Shown in pieces: positions 15,763 to 24,918 of a stretch of DNA of 36,643 bases (positions within the stretch are counted from its first letter, which is position 1; each line of letters opens with the position of its first letter). A model generated the notes under the pieces. The model was not told the DNA's origin, searched no databases, and saw nothing but the letters and a program-made list of their open reading frames with translations. Source of the DNA: an uncultured Ruminococcus sp. (GTDB lineage: Bacteria; Bacillota; Clostridia; Oscillospirales; Acutalibacteraceae); NCBI GenBank assembly GCA_902768825.1, contig CACXMR010000026.1, positions 1 through 36,643 on the forward strand. The letters are read 5' to 3'. The translations under genes and the position numbers were made by a program.

Positions 15763-16188
15763 ATGTTGATGCCTAAGAGAGTTAAATACCGCAGAGTGCA
15801 CAGAGGCCGTATGACCGGTAAGGCACTGCGCGGCAATAAAGTAACATACGGCGAGTTTGGCATTCAGGCTCTTGAGCCCGGCTGGATCACAGCAAACCAG
15901 ATCGAAGCAGCCCGTATCGCAATGACACGTTACTGCAAGAGATTTGGTAAGGTATGGATCAAGATATTCCCTGACAAGCCTGTCACCAAGAAGCCTGCCG
16001 AGGTCCGCATGGGTTCCGGTAAAGGTTCACCCGAATTCTGGGTAGCAGTAATAAAGCCCGGAAAGGTAATGTTCGAGCTTGGCGGCGTGCCCGAGGCAAC
16101 CGCAAGAGAAGCTCTTCGTCTGGCTGCTATGAAGCTGCCGCTCAAGACGAAGTTTGTAACTAAGGAAGAAACGGAGGCTGACGCATAA
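15763..16188 (+). CDS. rplP: 50S ribosomal protein L16
   Basis: The 141-residue protein positions the A-site tRNA. It shows [17 protein letters not shown] at the start, and RMGSGKG and GKVMFELGG in the body. The ATG at 15763 gives the family-standard N-terminus; GGAGG lies within the rpsC end. An ATG two codons later is also possible. It overlaps rpmC by one base (TAATG). Confidence 0.97.
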   Translation: MLMPKRVKYRRVHRGRMTGKALRGNKVTYGEFGIQALEPGWITANQIEAARIAMTRYCKRFGKVWIKIFPDKPVTKKPAEVRMGSGKGSPEFWVAVIKPGKVMFELGGVPEATAREALRLAAMKLPLKTKFVTKEETEADA

Positions 16189-16394
16189 TGAAGACTTCAG
16201 AACTCAGAGAAATGACATCGGCTGAGCTTGAAACAAAGCTTCAGAGCCTCAAGGAAGAGCTGTTCAACCTTCGCTTTCAGCTTGCAATCAATCAGCTCGA
16301 CAACCCGATGCGTATATCAGCAGTAAAGAAAGACATCGCAAGAGTAAAGACAGTTATCCGTCAGAACGAGCTTTCCGAAAAGGCTGACGCATAA
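16188..16394 (+). CDS. rpmC: 50S ribosomal protein L29
   Basis: This 68-residue helical hairpin lies near the tunnel exit. The pattern [26 protein letters not shown] and the closing [10 protein letters not shown] are typical. Its ATG shares a base with the rplP stop, so translation is coupled. The C-terminal tail LSEKADA is a little longer than minimal L29. Confidence 0.96.
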   Translation: MKTSELREMTSAELETKLQSLKEELFNLRFQLAINQLDNPMRISAVKKDIARVKTVIRQNELSEKADA

Positions 16395-16414
16395 GGTGAA
16401 GGAGGAAAAGCACT

Positions 16415-16672
16415 GTGAGTGAGAGAAATCTTAGAAAAACAGATGTCGGTAAGGTAGTAAGCGACAAGATGGACAAGACCGTTGTTGTTGCTATCGAGAA
16501 CAGCGTAAAGCACCCGCTTTACAATAAGATCATCAAGCGTACCATCAGGCTCAAGGTCCATGATGAAAACAATGAGTGCAAGGTCGGCGACCGTGTGCGT
16601 ATCATGGAGACACGTCCCCTTTCAAAGGACAAGAGATGGAGACTTGTTGAGATCGTAGAGAAGGCTAAATAA
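16415..16672 (+). CDS. rpsQ: 30S ribosomal protein S17
   Basis: This 85-residue OB-fold primary 16S-binding protein begins [21 protein letters not shown] and includes [11 protein letters not shown] and [18 protein letters not shown]. The start is GTG at 16415 with AAGGAGG nine bases upstream. Confidence 0.97.
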   Translation: MSERNLRKTDVGKVVSDKMDKTVVVAIENSVKHPLYNKIIKRTIRLKVHDENNECKVGDRVRIMETRPLSKDKRWRLVEIVEKAK

Positions 16673-16705
16673 TAACAGCACTTTTTGTAAAAGGAGGAAA
16701 GCACT

Positions 16706-17074
16706 GTGATACAGCAGCAGACCTACCTCAAAGTTGCCGACAATACCGGAGCAAAGGAGCTTATGTGCATCCGTGTTCTTGGTGGCACCGGCAGGAGGTA
16801 CGCAAATATAGGCGACGTTGTGGTAGCTTCCGTTAAAAAAGCAGCACCCGGCGGCGTTGTTAAAAAAGGCGACGTAGTAAAGGCAGTTATCGTTCGTTCC
16901 GCTAAGGGCGTTCGCCGTGAGGACGGCACATATATCAGATTTGACGAGAATGCAGCAGTCATCATCAAGGACGACAAAAACCCCAAGGGAACACGTATAT
17001 TTGGACCGGTGGCAAGAGAGCTTCGTGATAAGGACTATATGAAGATCCTCAGCCTTGCTCCGGAAGTGCTTTGA
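16706..17074 (+). CDS. rplN: 50S ribosomal protein L14
   Basis: The 122-residue protein is at the subunit interface (bridge B8) and is the target of silencing factor RsfS. It shows [21 protein letters not shown], then [27 protein letters not shown] and the [13 protein letters not shown] end. The start is GTG at 16706 after AAGGAGGAAAGCACT, the same arrangement as rpsQ. Confidence 0.97.
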   Translation: MIQQQTYLKVADNTGAKELMCIRVLGGTGRRYANIGDVVVASVKKAAPGGVVKKGDVVKAVIVRSAKGVRREDGTYIRFDENAAVIIKDDKNPKGTRIFGPVARELRDKDYMKILSLAPEVL

Positions 17075-17089
17075 TGGAGGTGCATTGAT

Positions 17090-17410
17090 ATGAGTAATAA
17101 GCTTCATGTTAAGACAGGCGACACAGTAGTCGTGCTGAGCGGCACCGAAAAGGGCAAGAAGGGCAAGATCCTTGCTGTCAGCCCCAAGGAGGGCAAGGTC
17201 ATCATCGAGAAGGTAAACCTTGTCTCAAAGCACGTAAAGCCCCGCAAGATGGGCGATCAGGGCGGAATCGTAGAGGCAGAGGGCGCTATGTATGCCTGCA
17301 AGGTGCAGGTAGTATGCCCCCGCTGCAAGAAGCCTACAAGAGTTGCCCACAGGATTCTCGAGGACGGCACCAAGGAACGCATTTGTAAAAAATGCGGCGA
17401 GGCGCTTTAA
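17090..17410 (+). CDS. rplX: 50S ribosomal protein L24, zinc-ribbon form
   Basis: This 106-residue assembly initiator has a KOW motif (GDTVVVLSGTEKGKKGKIL) near the start. The C-terminus carries two cysteine pairs, CPRC and CKKC, about 25 residues apart, a likely zinc site found in many Firmicute L24 proteins. The ATG has ATGGAGG upstream. Confidence 0.97.
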   Translation: MSNKLHVKTGDTVVVLSGTEKGKKGKILAVSPKEGKVIIEKVNLVSKHVKPRKMGDQGGIVEAEGAMYACKVQVVCPRCKKPTRVAHRILEDGTKERICKKCGEAL

Positions 17411-17424
17411 GGAGGTAACGACAC

Positions 17425-17964
17425 ATGACAAGACTTAAAGATCTCTATGTCAAGGAGGCAGCTCCCGCTCTGATGAAAAAGTTCACCTACAAGAGCGTGA
17501 TGCAGATCCCCAAGCTTGAGAAGATCGTCATCAACGTAGGCGCCGGCGAAGCAAAGGAAAACTCAAAGGCAATTGACGCTATCAGCGGCGATCTGGCAAA
17601 GATCACCGGTCAGAAGCCTGTGGTTTGCCGTGCAAAGAAGTCAGTCGCTAACTTTAAGCTCCGTGAGGGCATGCCCAACGGCGTTAAGGTTACACTCAGA
17701 GGCGACAAGATGTATGAGTTTATGGACAGGCTCTTTAATGTAGCACTTCCCAGAGTCCGTGACTTCCGCGGCATCAATCCCAACTCCTTCGACGGCAGAG
17801 GCAACTATAACATGGGCCTCAAGGAGCAGCTTATCTTCCCTGAGATCGAGTTTGACAAGATCGACAAGGTAAGGGGCATGGATATCTGCTTTGTAACAAC
17901 GGCAACAACAGACGAAGAGGCTCGTGAGCTGCTCAAGCTTATGGGTGCTCCGTTCAGCAAGTAA
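17425..17964 (+). CDS. rplE: 50S ribosomal protein L5
   Basis: The 179-residue protein binds 5S rRNA and contacts P-site tRNA. Visible family segments are [48 protein letters not shown] and the DICFVTTA end. The ATG follows AAGGAGGTAACGACAC, which overlaps the rplX stop. Confidence 0.97.
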   Translation: MTRLKDLYVKEAAPALMKKFTYKSVMQIPKLEKIVINVGAGEAKENSKAIDAISGDLAKITGQKPVVCRAKKSVANFKLREGMPNGVKVTLRGDKMYEFMDRLFNVALPRVRDFRGINPNSFDGRGNYNMGLKEQLIFPEIEFDKIDKVRGMDICFVTTATTDEEARELLKLMGAPFSK

Positions 17965-17976
17965 GGAGGGATCATC

Positions 17977-18162
17977 GTGGCCAAGACATCAATGAAGGTT
18001 AAACAGCAGAGAGAGCCAAAGTTCTCTACAAGAGCATATAACAGATGCAAGATCTGTGGCAGGCCGCACGCTTATCTCCGTAAATATGGTGTTTGCCGTA
18101 TCTGCTTCAGAGAGCTTGCTTACAAGGGCGAGATCCCCGGTGTAAAGAAGGCAAGCTGGTAA
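17977..18162 (+). CDS. rpsN: 30S ribosomal protein S14, zinc-binding short form
   Basis: The 61-residue type Z S14 has two CxxC pairs (CKIC and CRIC) that bind zinc, and ends in KKASW as usual. The start is GTG at 17977 with AAGGAGG upstream, giving [11 protein letters not shown]. No zinc-free paralogue is present in the window. Confidence 0.97.
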   Translation: MAKTSMKVKQQREPKFSTRAYNRCKICGRPHAYLRKYGVCRICFRELAYKGEIPGVKKASW

Positions 18163-18186
18163 GGCTAAAAAGGGAGGTAAACGATT

Positions 18187-18585
18187 ATGCAGATTACAGA
18201 TGCTATTGCAGATCTGCTTACGAGAATCCGTAATGCAAATACTGCAAAACACGATACAGTAGAAGTTCCTGCTTCCAACATCAAAAAGGCTATCGTTCAG
18301 ATCCTTCTTGACGAGGGATACATCAAGAGCTTTACCGTTGTTGAGGACAACAAGCAGGGAATGATCAAGATCACACTGAAGTACACAGAGGGCAAGAACC
18401 CTGTAATCACAGGTCTCAAGAGAGTGTCAAAGCCCGGCCTGCGTATCTACAGCGACGTTGAGAATATGCCGAAGGTAATGAAGGGACTCGGAGTTGCCAT
18501 CATCTCAACCTCCAAGGGAGTTATGACAGATCGTCAGGCTCGCAAGGAAAACGTTGGCGGCGAAGTTCTTGCATACATTTGGTAA
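18187..18585 (+). CDS. rpsH: 30S ribosomal protein S8
   Basis: The 132-residue protein binds the central 16S domain. It starts [17 protein letters not shown] and ends [22 protein letters not shown], both diagnostic. The ATG follows GGGAGGTAAACGATT. In E. coli S8 represses the spc operon; no matching element was identified here. Confidence 0.97.
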   Translation: MQITDAIADLLTRIRNANTAKHDTVEVPASNIKKAIVQILLDEGYIKSFTVVEDNKQGMIKITLKYTEGKNPVITGLKRVSKPGLRIYSDVENMPKVMKGLGVAIISTSKGVMTDRQARKENVGGEVLAYIW

Positions 18586-18597
18586 GGGGGCGCTGAA

Positions 18598-19143
18598 ATG
18601 TCACGAATTGGAAGAAAACCCATAAATATTCCCGCCGGTGTAACCGTAACGATCGGTGACGGCGTTATCACAGTCAAGGGTCCTAAGGGCGAGCTGACAA
18701 AGCCCTTCCACAAGAACATGACTGTAAAGCAGGAGGGCACCGAGATCCTCGTTACCCGTCCTGACGATGAGAAGGAAAACCGTTCACTTCACGGTCTTAC
18801 CCGTTCAAATATCCACAACATGGTTGAAGGCGTTACAAACGGCTTCACAAAGGAGCTGGATGTAAACGGCGTCGGCTACCGTGTACAGAAGAAGGGTAAT
18901 GAGCTTGTTATGAACCTTGGTTATTCACACCAGGTCATCATGAAGGACACCGACGATATCACCATCGAGGCTCCTACACCCAACAAGATCATCATCCGCG
19001 GTATCGACAAGCAGAAGGTCGGCCAGTTTGCTGCTGAGGTAAGAGAGAAGCGTCCGCCGGAGCCTTATAAGGGCAAGGGCATCAAGTACGTTAATGAGGT
19101 TATCCGCCGCAAGGAAGGTAAAGCCGGCAAGGGTAAGAAGTAA
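18598..19143 (+). CDS. rplF: 50S ribosomal protein L6
   Basis: This 181-residue two-domain protein lies near the factor-binding site. It begins SRIGRKPINIPAGVTV and has the conserved KVGQFAAEVREKRPPEPYKGKGIKY in its second half. The ATG has AGGGGGC upstream, a weaker ribosome binding site than its neighbours. Confidence 0.97.
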   Translation: MSRIGRKPINIPAGVTVTIGDGVITVKGPKGELTKPFHKNMTVKQEGTEILVTRPDDEKENRSLHGLTRSNIHNMVEGVTNGFTKELDVNGVGYRVQKKGNELVMNLGYSHQVIMKDTDDITIEAPTPNKIIIRGIDKQKVGQFAAEVREKRPPEPYKGKGIKYVNEVIRRKEGKAGKGKK

Positions 19144-19161
19144 TGAAGGAGTGAGTAAGAT

Positions 19162-19521
19162 ATGGTTAAAAAGCCTGATACAAATAAGGCAAGACTTAAG
19201 CGCCATAAGAGAGTCCGCAGCAAGATCAGCGGAACTGCTGAGTGTCCTCGCCTTAATGTCTTTCGCTCCACCAACAACATCTATGCTCAGCTGATCGACG
19301 ATGTGAAGGGTGTTACTCTGGCATCTGCTTCAACTCTCGATAAGGAGATCGATGTTTACGGCGGAAACAAGGACGCAGCACGCAAGGTCGGTGCTCTCAT
19401 CGCAAAGAGAGCATTGGATAAAGGCATTACCGAGGTCGTATTTGACAGAGGCGGCTATATATTCCACGGCCGTGTCAAGGAGCTGGCCGAAGGCGCTCGT
19501 GAGGGCGGTCTCAAGTTCTAA
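19162..19521 (+). CDS. rplR: 50S ribosomal protein L18
   Basis: The 119-residue protein binds 5S rRNA together with L5. Key segments are [36 protein letters not shown] and the C-terminal [23 protein letters not shown]. The ATG follows GAAGGAGTGAGTAAGAT. Confidence 0.97.
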   Translation: MVKKPDTNKARLKRHKRVRSKISGTAECPRLNVFRSTNNIYAQLIDDVKGVTLASASTLDKEIDVYGGNKDAARKVGALIAKRALDKGITEVVFDRGGYIFHGRVKELAEGAREGGLKF

Positions 19522-19538
19522 GATAGGAGGAGAAAGCT

Positions 19539-20036
19539 TTGGCTATAATTGACGGATCAACTTTGGATTTGAAGGAGCACGTAGTTGCTATCAACCGTGT
19601 GTCCAAAACAGTAAAGGGCGGTCGTATATTCAAGTTTGCAGCTCTTGTTGTAGTCGGTGACGGCAACGGAACAGTAGGCTTTGGTATCGGTAAGGCAGGC
19701 GAGGTCCCGGATGCAATCCGCAAGGGTATTGAGGATGCAAAGAAGAACCTCAGGAAGATCTCTCTGAAGGGCACCACCATTCCTCACGAGGTAATGGGTC
19801 TGTTTGGTGCAGGCAAGGTGCTCATGAAGCCCGCTGCTCCCGGTACCGGTGTTATCGCAGGCGGCCCGGTTCGTGCCGTAATAGAGGCAGTAGGTATCAA
19901 GGATATCAGAACAAAGGCTCTTCGTTCCAACAACCCCTGCAATGTTGTAAGAGCAACTCTTGCAGGTCTTGAGAGCCTCAGAACAGCAGACGAGGTTGCG
20001 GCTGTCCGTGGCAAGACTGCTAAAGAAATTCTGTAA
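19539..20036 (+). CDS. rpsE: 30S ribosomal protein S5
   Basis: The 165-residue protein supports decoding accuracy and mRNA unwinding. It contains [38 protein letters not shown] and [15 protein letters not shown]. The start codon is TTG at 19539, with AGGAGG eight bases upstream. No ATG or GTG fits the conserved N-terminus. Confidence 0.97.
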   Translation: MAIIDGSTLDLKEHVVAINRVSKTVKGGRIFKFAALVVVGDGNGTVGFGIGKAGEVPDAIRKGIEDAKKNLRKISLKGTTIPHEVMGLFGAGKVLMKPAAPGTGVIAGGPVRAVIEAVGIKDIRTKALRSNNPCNVVRATLAGLESLRTADEVAAVRGKTAKEIL

Positions 20037-20051
20037 TTGGAGGTAGCAAAG

Positions 20052-20231
20052 ATGGCACAGCTTAAGATAACTCTTAAAAAGAGCTTGATCGGAAGACCGA
20101 AGAACCAGATTGCAACAGCCAATTCACTCGGTCTTACAAAGCCGGGAAAGACAACGGTTCAGCCCGACAATGTACAGACTCAGGGCAAGATCAACACGAT
20201 CAAACACCTTGTAGAGGTAACAGAAGCATAA
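20052..20231 (+). CDS. rpmD: 50S ribosomal protein L30
   Basis: This 59-residue protein starts [19 protein letters not shown] and has the [15 protein letters not shown] middle typical of L30. The ATG at 20052 follows GGAGGTAGCAAAG. An in-frame TTG at 20037 overlaps the ribosome binding site and is rejected. It sits between rpsE and rplO as usual. Confidence 0.96.
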   Translation: MAQLKITLKKSLIGRPKNQIATANSLGLTKPGKTTVQPDNVQTQGKINTIKHLVEVTEA

Positions 20232-20250
20232 AGCAAGGAGGTGCACGAAC

Positions 20251-20691
20251 ATGAATTTGCACGAACTTTCACCTGCTGAGGGTGCAAAAAAGTCATCCAA
20301 AAGAATAGGCAGAGGTCACGGCTCAGGCTGGGGCAAGACTGCCGGCAAGGGTCATAAGGGTCAGAAGGCGCGTTCAGGCGGCAGCATCCGTCCCGGCTTT
20401 GAAGGCGGTCAGATGCCCCTTCAGAGACGTATCCCGAAGAGAGGCTTCAACAATATTTTTGCTAAGACAATCGTGGCTATCAATGTTTCAGCTTTGAATG
20501 TTTTCGATGACGGAGCAGAGGTAACAGCTGAGGCTCTTGTTGAGAAGGGCGTTGTAAAGAAGGCTTGCGACGGTATCAAGGTTCTGGGCAATGGCACAGT
20601 AACAAAGAAGCTCACCGTTAAGGTTGCCGCTTTCTCTGAGTCAGCAAAGCAGAAGATAGAAGCTGCGGGAGGAAAGGCTGAGGTGGTTTAA
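20251..20691 (+). CDS. rplO: 50S ribosomal protein L15
   Basis: The 146-residue late-assembly protein has the glycine-rich N-terminal [24 protein letters not shown] and [17 protein letters not shown]. The ATG follows AAGGAGGTGCACGAAC. Its stop is one base before the secY start codon. Confidence 0.97.
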   Translation: MNLHELSPAEGAKKSSKRIGRGHGSGWGKTAGKGHKGQKARSGGSIRPGFEGGQMPLQRRIPKRGFNNIFAKTIVAINVSALNVFDDGAEVTAEALVEKGVVKKACDGIKVLGNGTVTKKLTVKVAAFSESAKQKIEAAGGKAEVV

Positions 20692-20692
20692 T

Positions 20693-22009
20693 TTGTTTAA
20701 AACTATCGCTAAAGCCTGGACGCTTCCGGATCTTCGCAAGAAGATGCTCTTTACACTCTTTATCGTATTCATATTCAGGGTAGGCTCGGTTATTCCGGTG
20801 CCCTTCCTTGACGTCCATGCGCTCAAGTCGCTGACAGAGGGCCTTTCCAGCGGCGAAAGTATGCTGGCATACTTCGATCTGTTCTCCGGCGGCGCATTCT
20901 CTAACGCTACATTGTTTGCAATGTCAGTTACCCCGTACATCAACTCTTCAATTATCATGCAGCTCCTTTCGGTTGCTATCCCGCCCCTTGAGCGGCTGAC
21001 CAAGGAAGGAGTCGAGGGCAGAAAGAAGATCGCTACCATCACGAGGTATGTAACAGTCCTCCTCGGTATCGTACAGGGTACTGCATATTATATCTGGCTC
21101 CTCAGATCAGGCATCGTCGAGTATGACGGCTGGAGCTTTGAGGGTGTGTTCACAGCAGTGGTCATCATCCTTGCGTTCACAGCAGGTACAGCTCTTATGA
21201 TGTGGCTCGGTGAGCAGATCAACCAGAACGGAATCGGAAACGGTATCTCCATCCTTCTGTTCGTAGGTATTATCGCAAGGATCCCCGTTACCTTCAGGAC
21301 CCTTTGGGAAACCTTCAAGGCAGGTCTTGAGGGCGACGTAGCAAAGATCATCTATCCGATCGTCTTTGTGATCCTCTTCCTTATTATAATCTGGGTAATC
21401 GTGTTTATGAATGACGCCGAGCGCCGCATTCCCGTGCAGTATGCGAAGCGAGTGGTCGGCAGGAAGATGTATGGCGGTCAGAGCACATATCTGCCTATCA
21501 AGGTAGGTCTCTCAGGCGTAATGCCCATCATCTTCGCAAGCTCCATTCTCTCGATCCCATCAACCATCCTTCTCTTCATCGGAGAAGAAAATGTTACCAG
21601 TGACTTCTGGAAGGGCTTCTTCAAGGCCTTCACCATGGGCGGCTGGATATACATTGGCCTGTACTTCCTCCTTATCATCGGTTTTGCATATTTCTATGTT
21701 ACTATCCAGTACAACCCGATAGAAATGTCCAACAACCTCCGTCAGAACAACGGTACGATAAAGGGAATCCGTCCGGGCAAGCCCACAACGGACTATATTG
21801 CAAAGATCCTTTCTAAGATAACACTCATCGGCGCACTGTTCCTGGCATTCATTGCTATCGTTCCTCTCATCTATTCAAATGTGACCAACATGAGAGGCCT
21901 GATGATGGGCGGTACATCCGTAATCATCCTTGTAGGCGTTGCGCTTGATACTATGAAGCAGATCGAATCCCAGATGATGATGAGAAATTATAAGGGATTC
22001 CTTGATTAA
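20693..22009 (+). CDS. secY: Preprotein translocase subunit SecY
   Basis: This 438-residue membrane protein forms the protein-conducting channel of the Sec translocon. It has the ten-helix pattern, the family start RKKMLFTLFIVFIFRVGSVIPVP, the plug region, and the cytoplasmic loop ERRIPVQYAKRVVG that contacts SecA and ribosomes. The start codon is TTG at 20693, one base after the rplO stop. GAGGTGG lies within rplO, so translation is probably coupled. The partner YajC is encoded at 33423. Confidence 0.97.
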   Translation: MFKTIAKAWTLPDLRKKMLFTLFIVFIFRVGSVIPVPFLDVHALKSLTEGLSSGESMLAYFDLFSGGAFSNATLFAMSVTPYINSSIIMQLLSVAIPPLERLTKEGVEGRKKIATITRYVTVLLGIVQGTAYYIWLLRSGIVEYDGWSFEGVFTAVVIILAFTAGTALMMWLGEQINQNGIGNGISILLFVGIIARIPVTFRTLWETFKAGLEGDVAKIIYPIVFVILFLIIIWVIVFMNDAERRIPVQYAKRVVGRKMYGGQSTYLPIKVGLSGVMPIIFASSILSIPSTILLFIGEENVTSDFWKGFFKAFTMGGWIYIGLYFLLIIGFAYFYVTIQYNPIEMSNNLRQNNGTIKGIRPGKPTTDYIAKILSKITLIGALFLAFIAIVPLIYSNVTNMRGLMMGGTSVIILVGVALDTMKQIESQMMMRNYKGFLD

Positions 22010-22034
22010 TCTACTGACCGAAAGGAGTATTAAT

Positions 22035-22667
22035 ATGAATATTATCTTACTCGGCGCTCCCGGCGCAGGAAAAGGCACACAGGCAGAGGTTATTTGCGAT
22101 CGTCTGAATATCCCGACGATCTCCACAGGAAATATTATTCGTGAAGCGCTGAAGACCGGCACAGAGATGGGTCTGAAGGCAAAGAGCTTTATGGAAGCAG
22201 GTCAGCTCGTTCCCGATGAGGTCGTTATCGGCATCATCAAGGAGAGACTGCAGAAGGATGACTGCCAGCAGGGCTTTATCCTTGACGGCTTCCCCAGAAC
22301 CATTCCTCAGGCTGAGGCTCTGGACAAAATGGGCATCGTAATCGACAAGGTCATCGACATCGAAGTCAAGGACGAGGCTATCGTAAGAAGAATGTCCGGA
22401 CGCCGTGTCTGCGAAAAGTGCGGCGCAAGCTACCACATGGAGTATAAGAAGCCTGCGGTAGAAGGCGTTTGCGATAAGTGCGCAGGCACCCTTGTTCAGC
22501 GCAAGGATGACCATCCCGATACAGTAAATGCTCGTCTTGAGGTTTATCACAAGGAGACCGAGCCTCTCAAGGATTATTATGAGAAGCAGGGCAAGCTTTC
22601 AATAGTGGAAGGACAGGATACGATAGAGTCTACAACAGCTCTTATCCTGAAGGCCATCGAGGCTTGA
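22035..22667 (+). CDS. adk: Adenylate kinase, zinc-lid type
   Basis: This enzyme interconverts ATP plus AMP with two ADP. The 210-residue protein has the P-loop GAPGAGKGT, the AMP-binding TGNIIREAL, and DGFPRT. The LID contains the four-cysteine zinc site (CEKC and CDKC) seen in Gram-positive Adk. The ATG at 22035 has AAAGGAG nine bases upstream. An in-frame TTG at 22002 within secY is rejected. Confidence 0.97.
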   Translation: MNIILLGAPGAGKGTQAEVICDRLNIPTISTGNIIREALKTGTEMGLKAKSFMEAGQLVPDEVVIGIIKERLQKDDCQQGFILDGFPRTIPQAEALDKMGIVIDKVIDIEVKDEAIVRRMSGRRVCEKCGASYHMEYKKPAVEGVCDKCAGTLVQRKDDHPDTVNARLEVYHKETEPLKDYYEKQGKLSIVEGQDTIESTTALILKAIEA

Positions 22668-22670
22668 TCC

Positions 22671-23423
22671 ATGGTGATCCTGAAAACAGTCCGTGACATT
22701 GCCAAAATGCGTGAAGCGGGCAGAATTTCACAGAGAGCATTACGTGAAGCAGGGAAGGCTGTTGAGCCGGGTGTCTCTACACTGGAGCTTGACAGCATAG
22801 TCCGCAGCTATATTGAAAAGCAGGGGGCAATCCCCTCTTTTCTGGGCTACGGCGGCTTCCCCGCCAGCGCTTGTATCTCGGTTAATAATGTAGTCATCCA
22901 CGGCATACCGAGCAGAGAACAGATCCTGAAAAACGGCGATATCGTGAGCATTGACGTAGGCGCTTGCTTTGAAGGCTTCCACGGCGACAACGCCTGGACC
23001 TTTGCCTGCGGAGATGTGTCTGAGGAAGCACAGGCTCTGATGGACGCAACGAGAGAGTCCTTGTTTGAGGGCATAAAGGCGGCCACTGCGGGAAACAGGA
23101 TCGGTGATATAGGTCATGCGGTCCAGAAGTATGTCGAGGCACGCAGTTACTCGGTGGTAAGAGATTTTGTCGGCCACGGAGTAGGTGCGAAGCTGCATGA
23201 AGATCCCAGCGTACCCAATTACGGCACTCCCGGTCGGGGTGTGCGCCTGCTGCCGGGCATGGTGATAGCCATTGAGCCCATGGTAAATCAGGGCACCCAC
23301 AGGGTGCGGGTGCTATCAGACAAATGGACAACGGTGACTGCCGACGGCAAGCTCTCGGCTCATTTTGAGCATACGGTAGCGATAACCTCCGGCGGACCCG
23401 TAATTCTCACATTGCCGGACTGA
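22671..23423 (+). CDS. map: Methionine aminopeptidase, type I
   Basis: The 250-residue metalloenzyme removes the initiator methionine from new proteins. Metal ligands are visible in VSIDVG and GDNAWTF (two aspartates), GHGVGAKLHE (histidine), IEPM and FEHT (two glutamates). The early HGIPS holds the substrate histidine. The ATG at 22671 follows the adk stop by three bases; the ribosome binding site (GAGG inside adk) is modest. Confidence 0.96.
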   Translation: MVILKTVRDIAKMREAGRISQRALREAGKAVEPGVSTLELDSIVRSYIEKQGAIPSFLGYGGFPASACISVNNVVIHGIPSREQILKNGDIVSIDVGACFEGFHGDNAWTFACGDVSEEAQALMDATRESLFEGIKAATAGNRIGDIGHAVQKYVEARSYSVVRDFVGHGVGAKLHEDPSVPNYGTPGRGVRLLPGMVIAIEPMVNQGTHRVRVLSDKWTTVTADGKLSAHFEHTVAITSGGPVILTLPD

Positions 23424-23431
23424 GGTGGAAT

Positions 23432-23695
23432 ATGCAGTTCGTAAAAGGTATGGTCGTCAGATCAAAAAATGGCCATGATAAGGGAAGCTTCTATGTGGTG
23501 TGCGGGTCAGAGGGCCGTCTGCTGCTCAGCGACGGACAGGCTCATCCCATTAGCAGGCCAAAGAGAAAGAATCCTATCCACTTGGCTCCGACTAAGACGG
23601 TGCTCGCAGATGAGTCCCTTCTTTCCGACAGCGAAATTCGTAAGGCTCTGTCGAGGTTTAGTGGCAGGCCCGATTTTTCCAAGGAGGTCATGTAA
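23432..23695 (+). CDS. KOW-domain RNA-binding protein (L14e-like)
   Basis: This 87-residue protein begins with a KOW-type segment: [20 protein letters not shown], followed by [20 protein letters not shown]. Small KOW proteins resembling eukaryotic/archaeal L14e are found between map and infA in many clostridia. The role is presumably RNA or ribosome binding but is not established. The ATG follows GAGGTGGAAT, eight bases after map. Its end overlaps the ribosome binding site of infA, so it is translated with the cluster. Confidence 0.85.
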   Translation: MQFVKGMVVRSKNGHDKGSFYVVCGSEGRLLLSDGQAHPISRPKRKNPIHLAPTKTVLADESLLSDSEIRKALSRFSGRPDFSKEVM

Positions 23696-23696
23696 A

Positions 23697-23915
23697 TTGT
23701 CAAAGCAGGATGTAATTGAGGTAGAAGGCATAGTTAAGGAGGCTCTCCCCAACGCACAGTTTAAGGTAGAGCTTCAAAACGGTCATGTTATACTGGCTCA
23801 CATTTCGGGCAAGCTCAGGATGAATTTCATCCGCATCCTTCCCGGAGACAAGGTCACTGTGGAGATGTCTCCCTATGATCTTACAAAGGGCCGCATCACA
23901 TGGCGCAGTAAGTAA
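23697..23915 (+). CDS. infA: Translation initiation factor IF-1
   Basis: The 72-residue S1/OB-fold factor occupies the A site during initiation. The sequence [23 protein letters not shown], then [33 protein letters not shown], is diagnostic. The start is TTG at 23697, one base after the KOW-gene stop, with AAGGAGG nine bases upstream. A longer same-frame reading from 23469 runs through the KOW gene and is not real. Confidence 0.96.
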   Translation: MSKQDVIEVEGIVKEALPNAQFKVELQNGHVILAHISGKLRMNFIRILPGDKVTVEMSPYDLTKGRITWRSK

Positions 23916-23960
23916 AGACACAAGGCTATAATGGCTTTTTATGAAAGGAATGATACCACG

Positions 23961-24074
23961 ATGAAAGTCAGACCTTCAGTAAAGAAAATTTGCGAAAAGT
24001 GTAAGGTTATCAAGCGCAAGGGCAAGATCATGGTTATCTGTGAGAACCCCAAGCACAAGCAGCGTCAGGGCTAA
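23961..24074 (+). CDS. rpmJ: 50S ribosomal protein L36, zinc form
   Basis: The 37-residue protein starts [17 protein letters not shown] and ends NPKHKQRQG. The zinc-binding residues C11, C14, C27 and H32 are all present. The ATG follows AAAGGAATGATACCACG. It sits between infA and rpsM as in other Firmicutes. Confidence 0.96.
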   Translation: MKVRPSVKKICEKCKVIKRKGKIMVICENPKHKQRQG

Positions 24075-24105
24075 TGACGCCGTAACATAAACGGAGGTGC
24101 AAAGA

Positions 24106-24474
24106 ATGGCACGTATTTCAGGTGTAGATTTACCCAGAGATAAAAGAGTCGAGATCGGCTTGACTTATATTTACGGCATCGGCCGTAAGACTTCCAACGA
24201 TATTCTCGCAGCTACAGGTATCAACCCCGACACCCGTGTAAGAGATCTTACCGAGGACGATATCTCAAAGCTCAGAGAGTATATCGACCACAACTGCCGC
24301 GTTGAGGGTGACCTCAGACGTGACGTCGCTTTCGATATCAAGAGACTTATCGAGATCGGCTGCTACAGAGGTGTACGTCACCGCAAAGGTCTTCCTGTAA
24401 GAGGTCAGCGTTCCAAGACAAACGCTCGCACAAGAAAAGGCCCCAGAAAGACAATGGCTAATAAGAAGAAATAA
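24106..24474 (+). CDS. rpsM: 30S ribosomal protein S13
   Basis: The 122-residue 30S head protein starts [26 protein letters not shown] and ends with the basic [23 protein letters not shown] tail that reaches the P-site tRNA. The ATG at 24106 follows GGAGGTGCAAAGA. A GTG at 24097 falls within the ribosome binding site and is rejected. Confidence 0.97.
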   Translation: MARISGVDLPRDKRVEIGLTYIYGIGRKTSNDILAATGINPDTRVRDLTEDDISKLREYIDHNCRVEGDLRRDVAFDIKRLIEIGCYRGVRHRKGLPVRGQRSKTNARTRKGPRKTMANKKK

Positions 24475-24493
24475 TCAGGGGAGGAATTAACTG

Positions 24494-24898
24494 ATGGCAG
24501 TTCAGAAGAGCGCAAAAAAGACTACTATCCGCAGACGTCGTGAGCGCAAGAACATCGAAAAGGGCGCTGCTCATATTCAGTCAACATTCAACAATACTAT
24601 CGTAACCATCTCTGACGTTTACGGTAACGCTATCTCTTGGGCAAGTGCCGGCGAGCTCGGCTTCAGAGGCTCAAGAAAATCAACTCCGTTTGCTGCACAG
24701 TCCGCTGCTGAGACAGCAGCAAAGGCTGCAATGGAGCACGGCATGAAGAGCGTTGAGGTCTATGTAAAGGGTCCCGGCGCAGGCAGAGAGGCAGCTATCA
24801 GAGCACTCCAGAGCGCAGGCCTGGAGGTAAGCATGATAAAGGACGTAACGCCTATCCCGCACAACGGTTGCCGTCCTCCGAAGAGAAGACGTGTATAA
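24494..24898 (+). CDS. rpsK: 30S ribosomal protein S11
   Basis: This 134-residue platform protein shows [38 protein letters not shown] and the end [16 protein letters not shown]. The ATG has GGGGAGG upstream. The N-terminal extension is short and basic. Confidence 0.97.
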   Translation: MAVQKSAKKTTIRRRRERKNIEKGAAHIQSTFNNTIVTISDVYGNAISWASAGELGFRGSRKSTPFAAQSAAETAAKAAMEHGMKSVEVYVKGPGAGREAAIRALQSAGLEVSMIKDVTPIPHNGCRPPKRRRV

Positions 24899-24918
24899 AA
24901 TAGTGGAGGTGCACAAAC

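Noticed and set aside
23469-23696. Long same-frame upstream extension of infA
   Set aside because: It overlaps the KOW gene out of frame; IF-1 begins at the TTG at 23697 with AAGGAGG.
23925-23940. TATAAT-like promoter between infA and rpmJ
   Set aside because: No -35 box at a usable distance; the word is probably chance within a transcribed gap.
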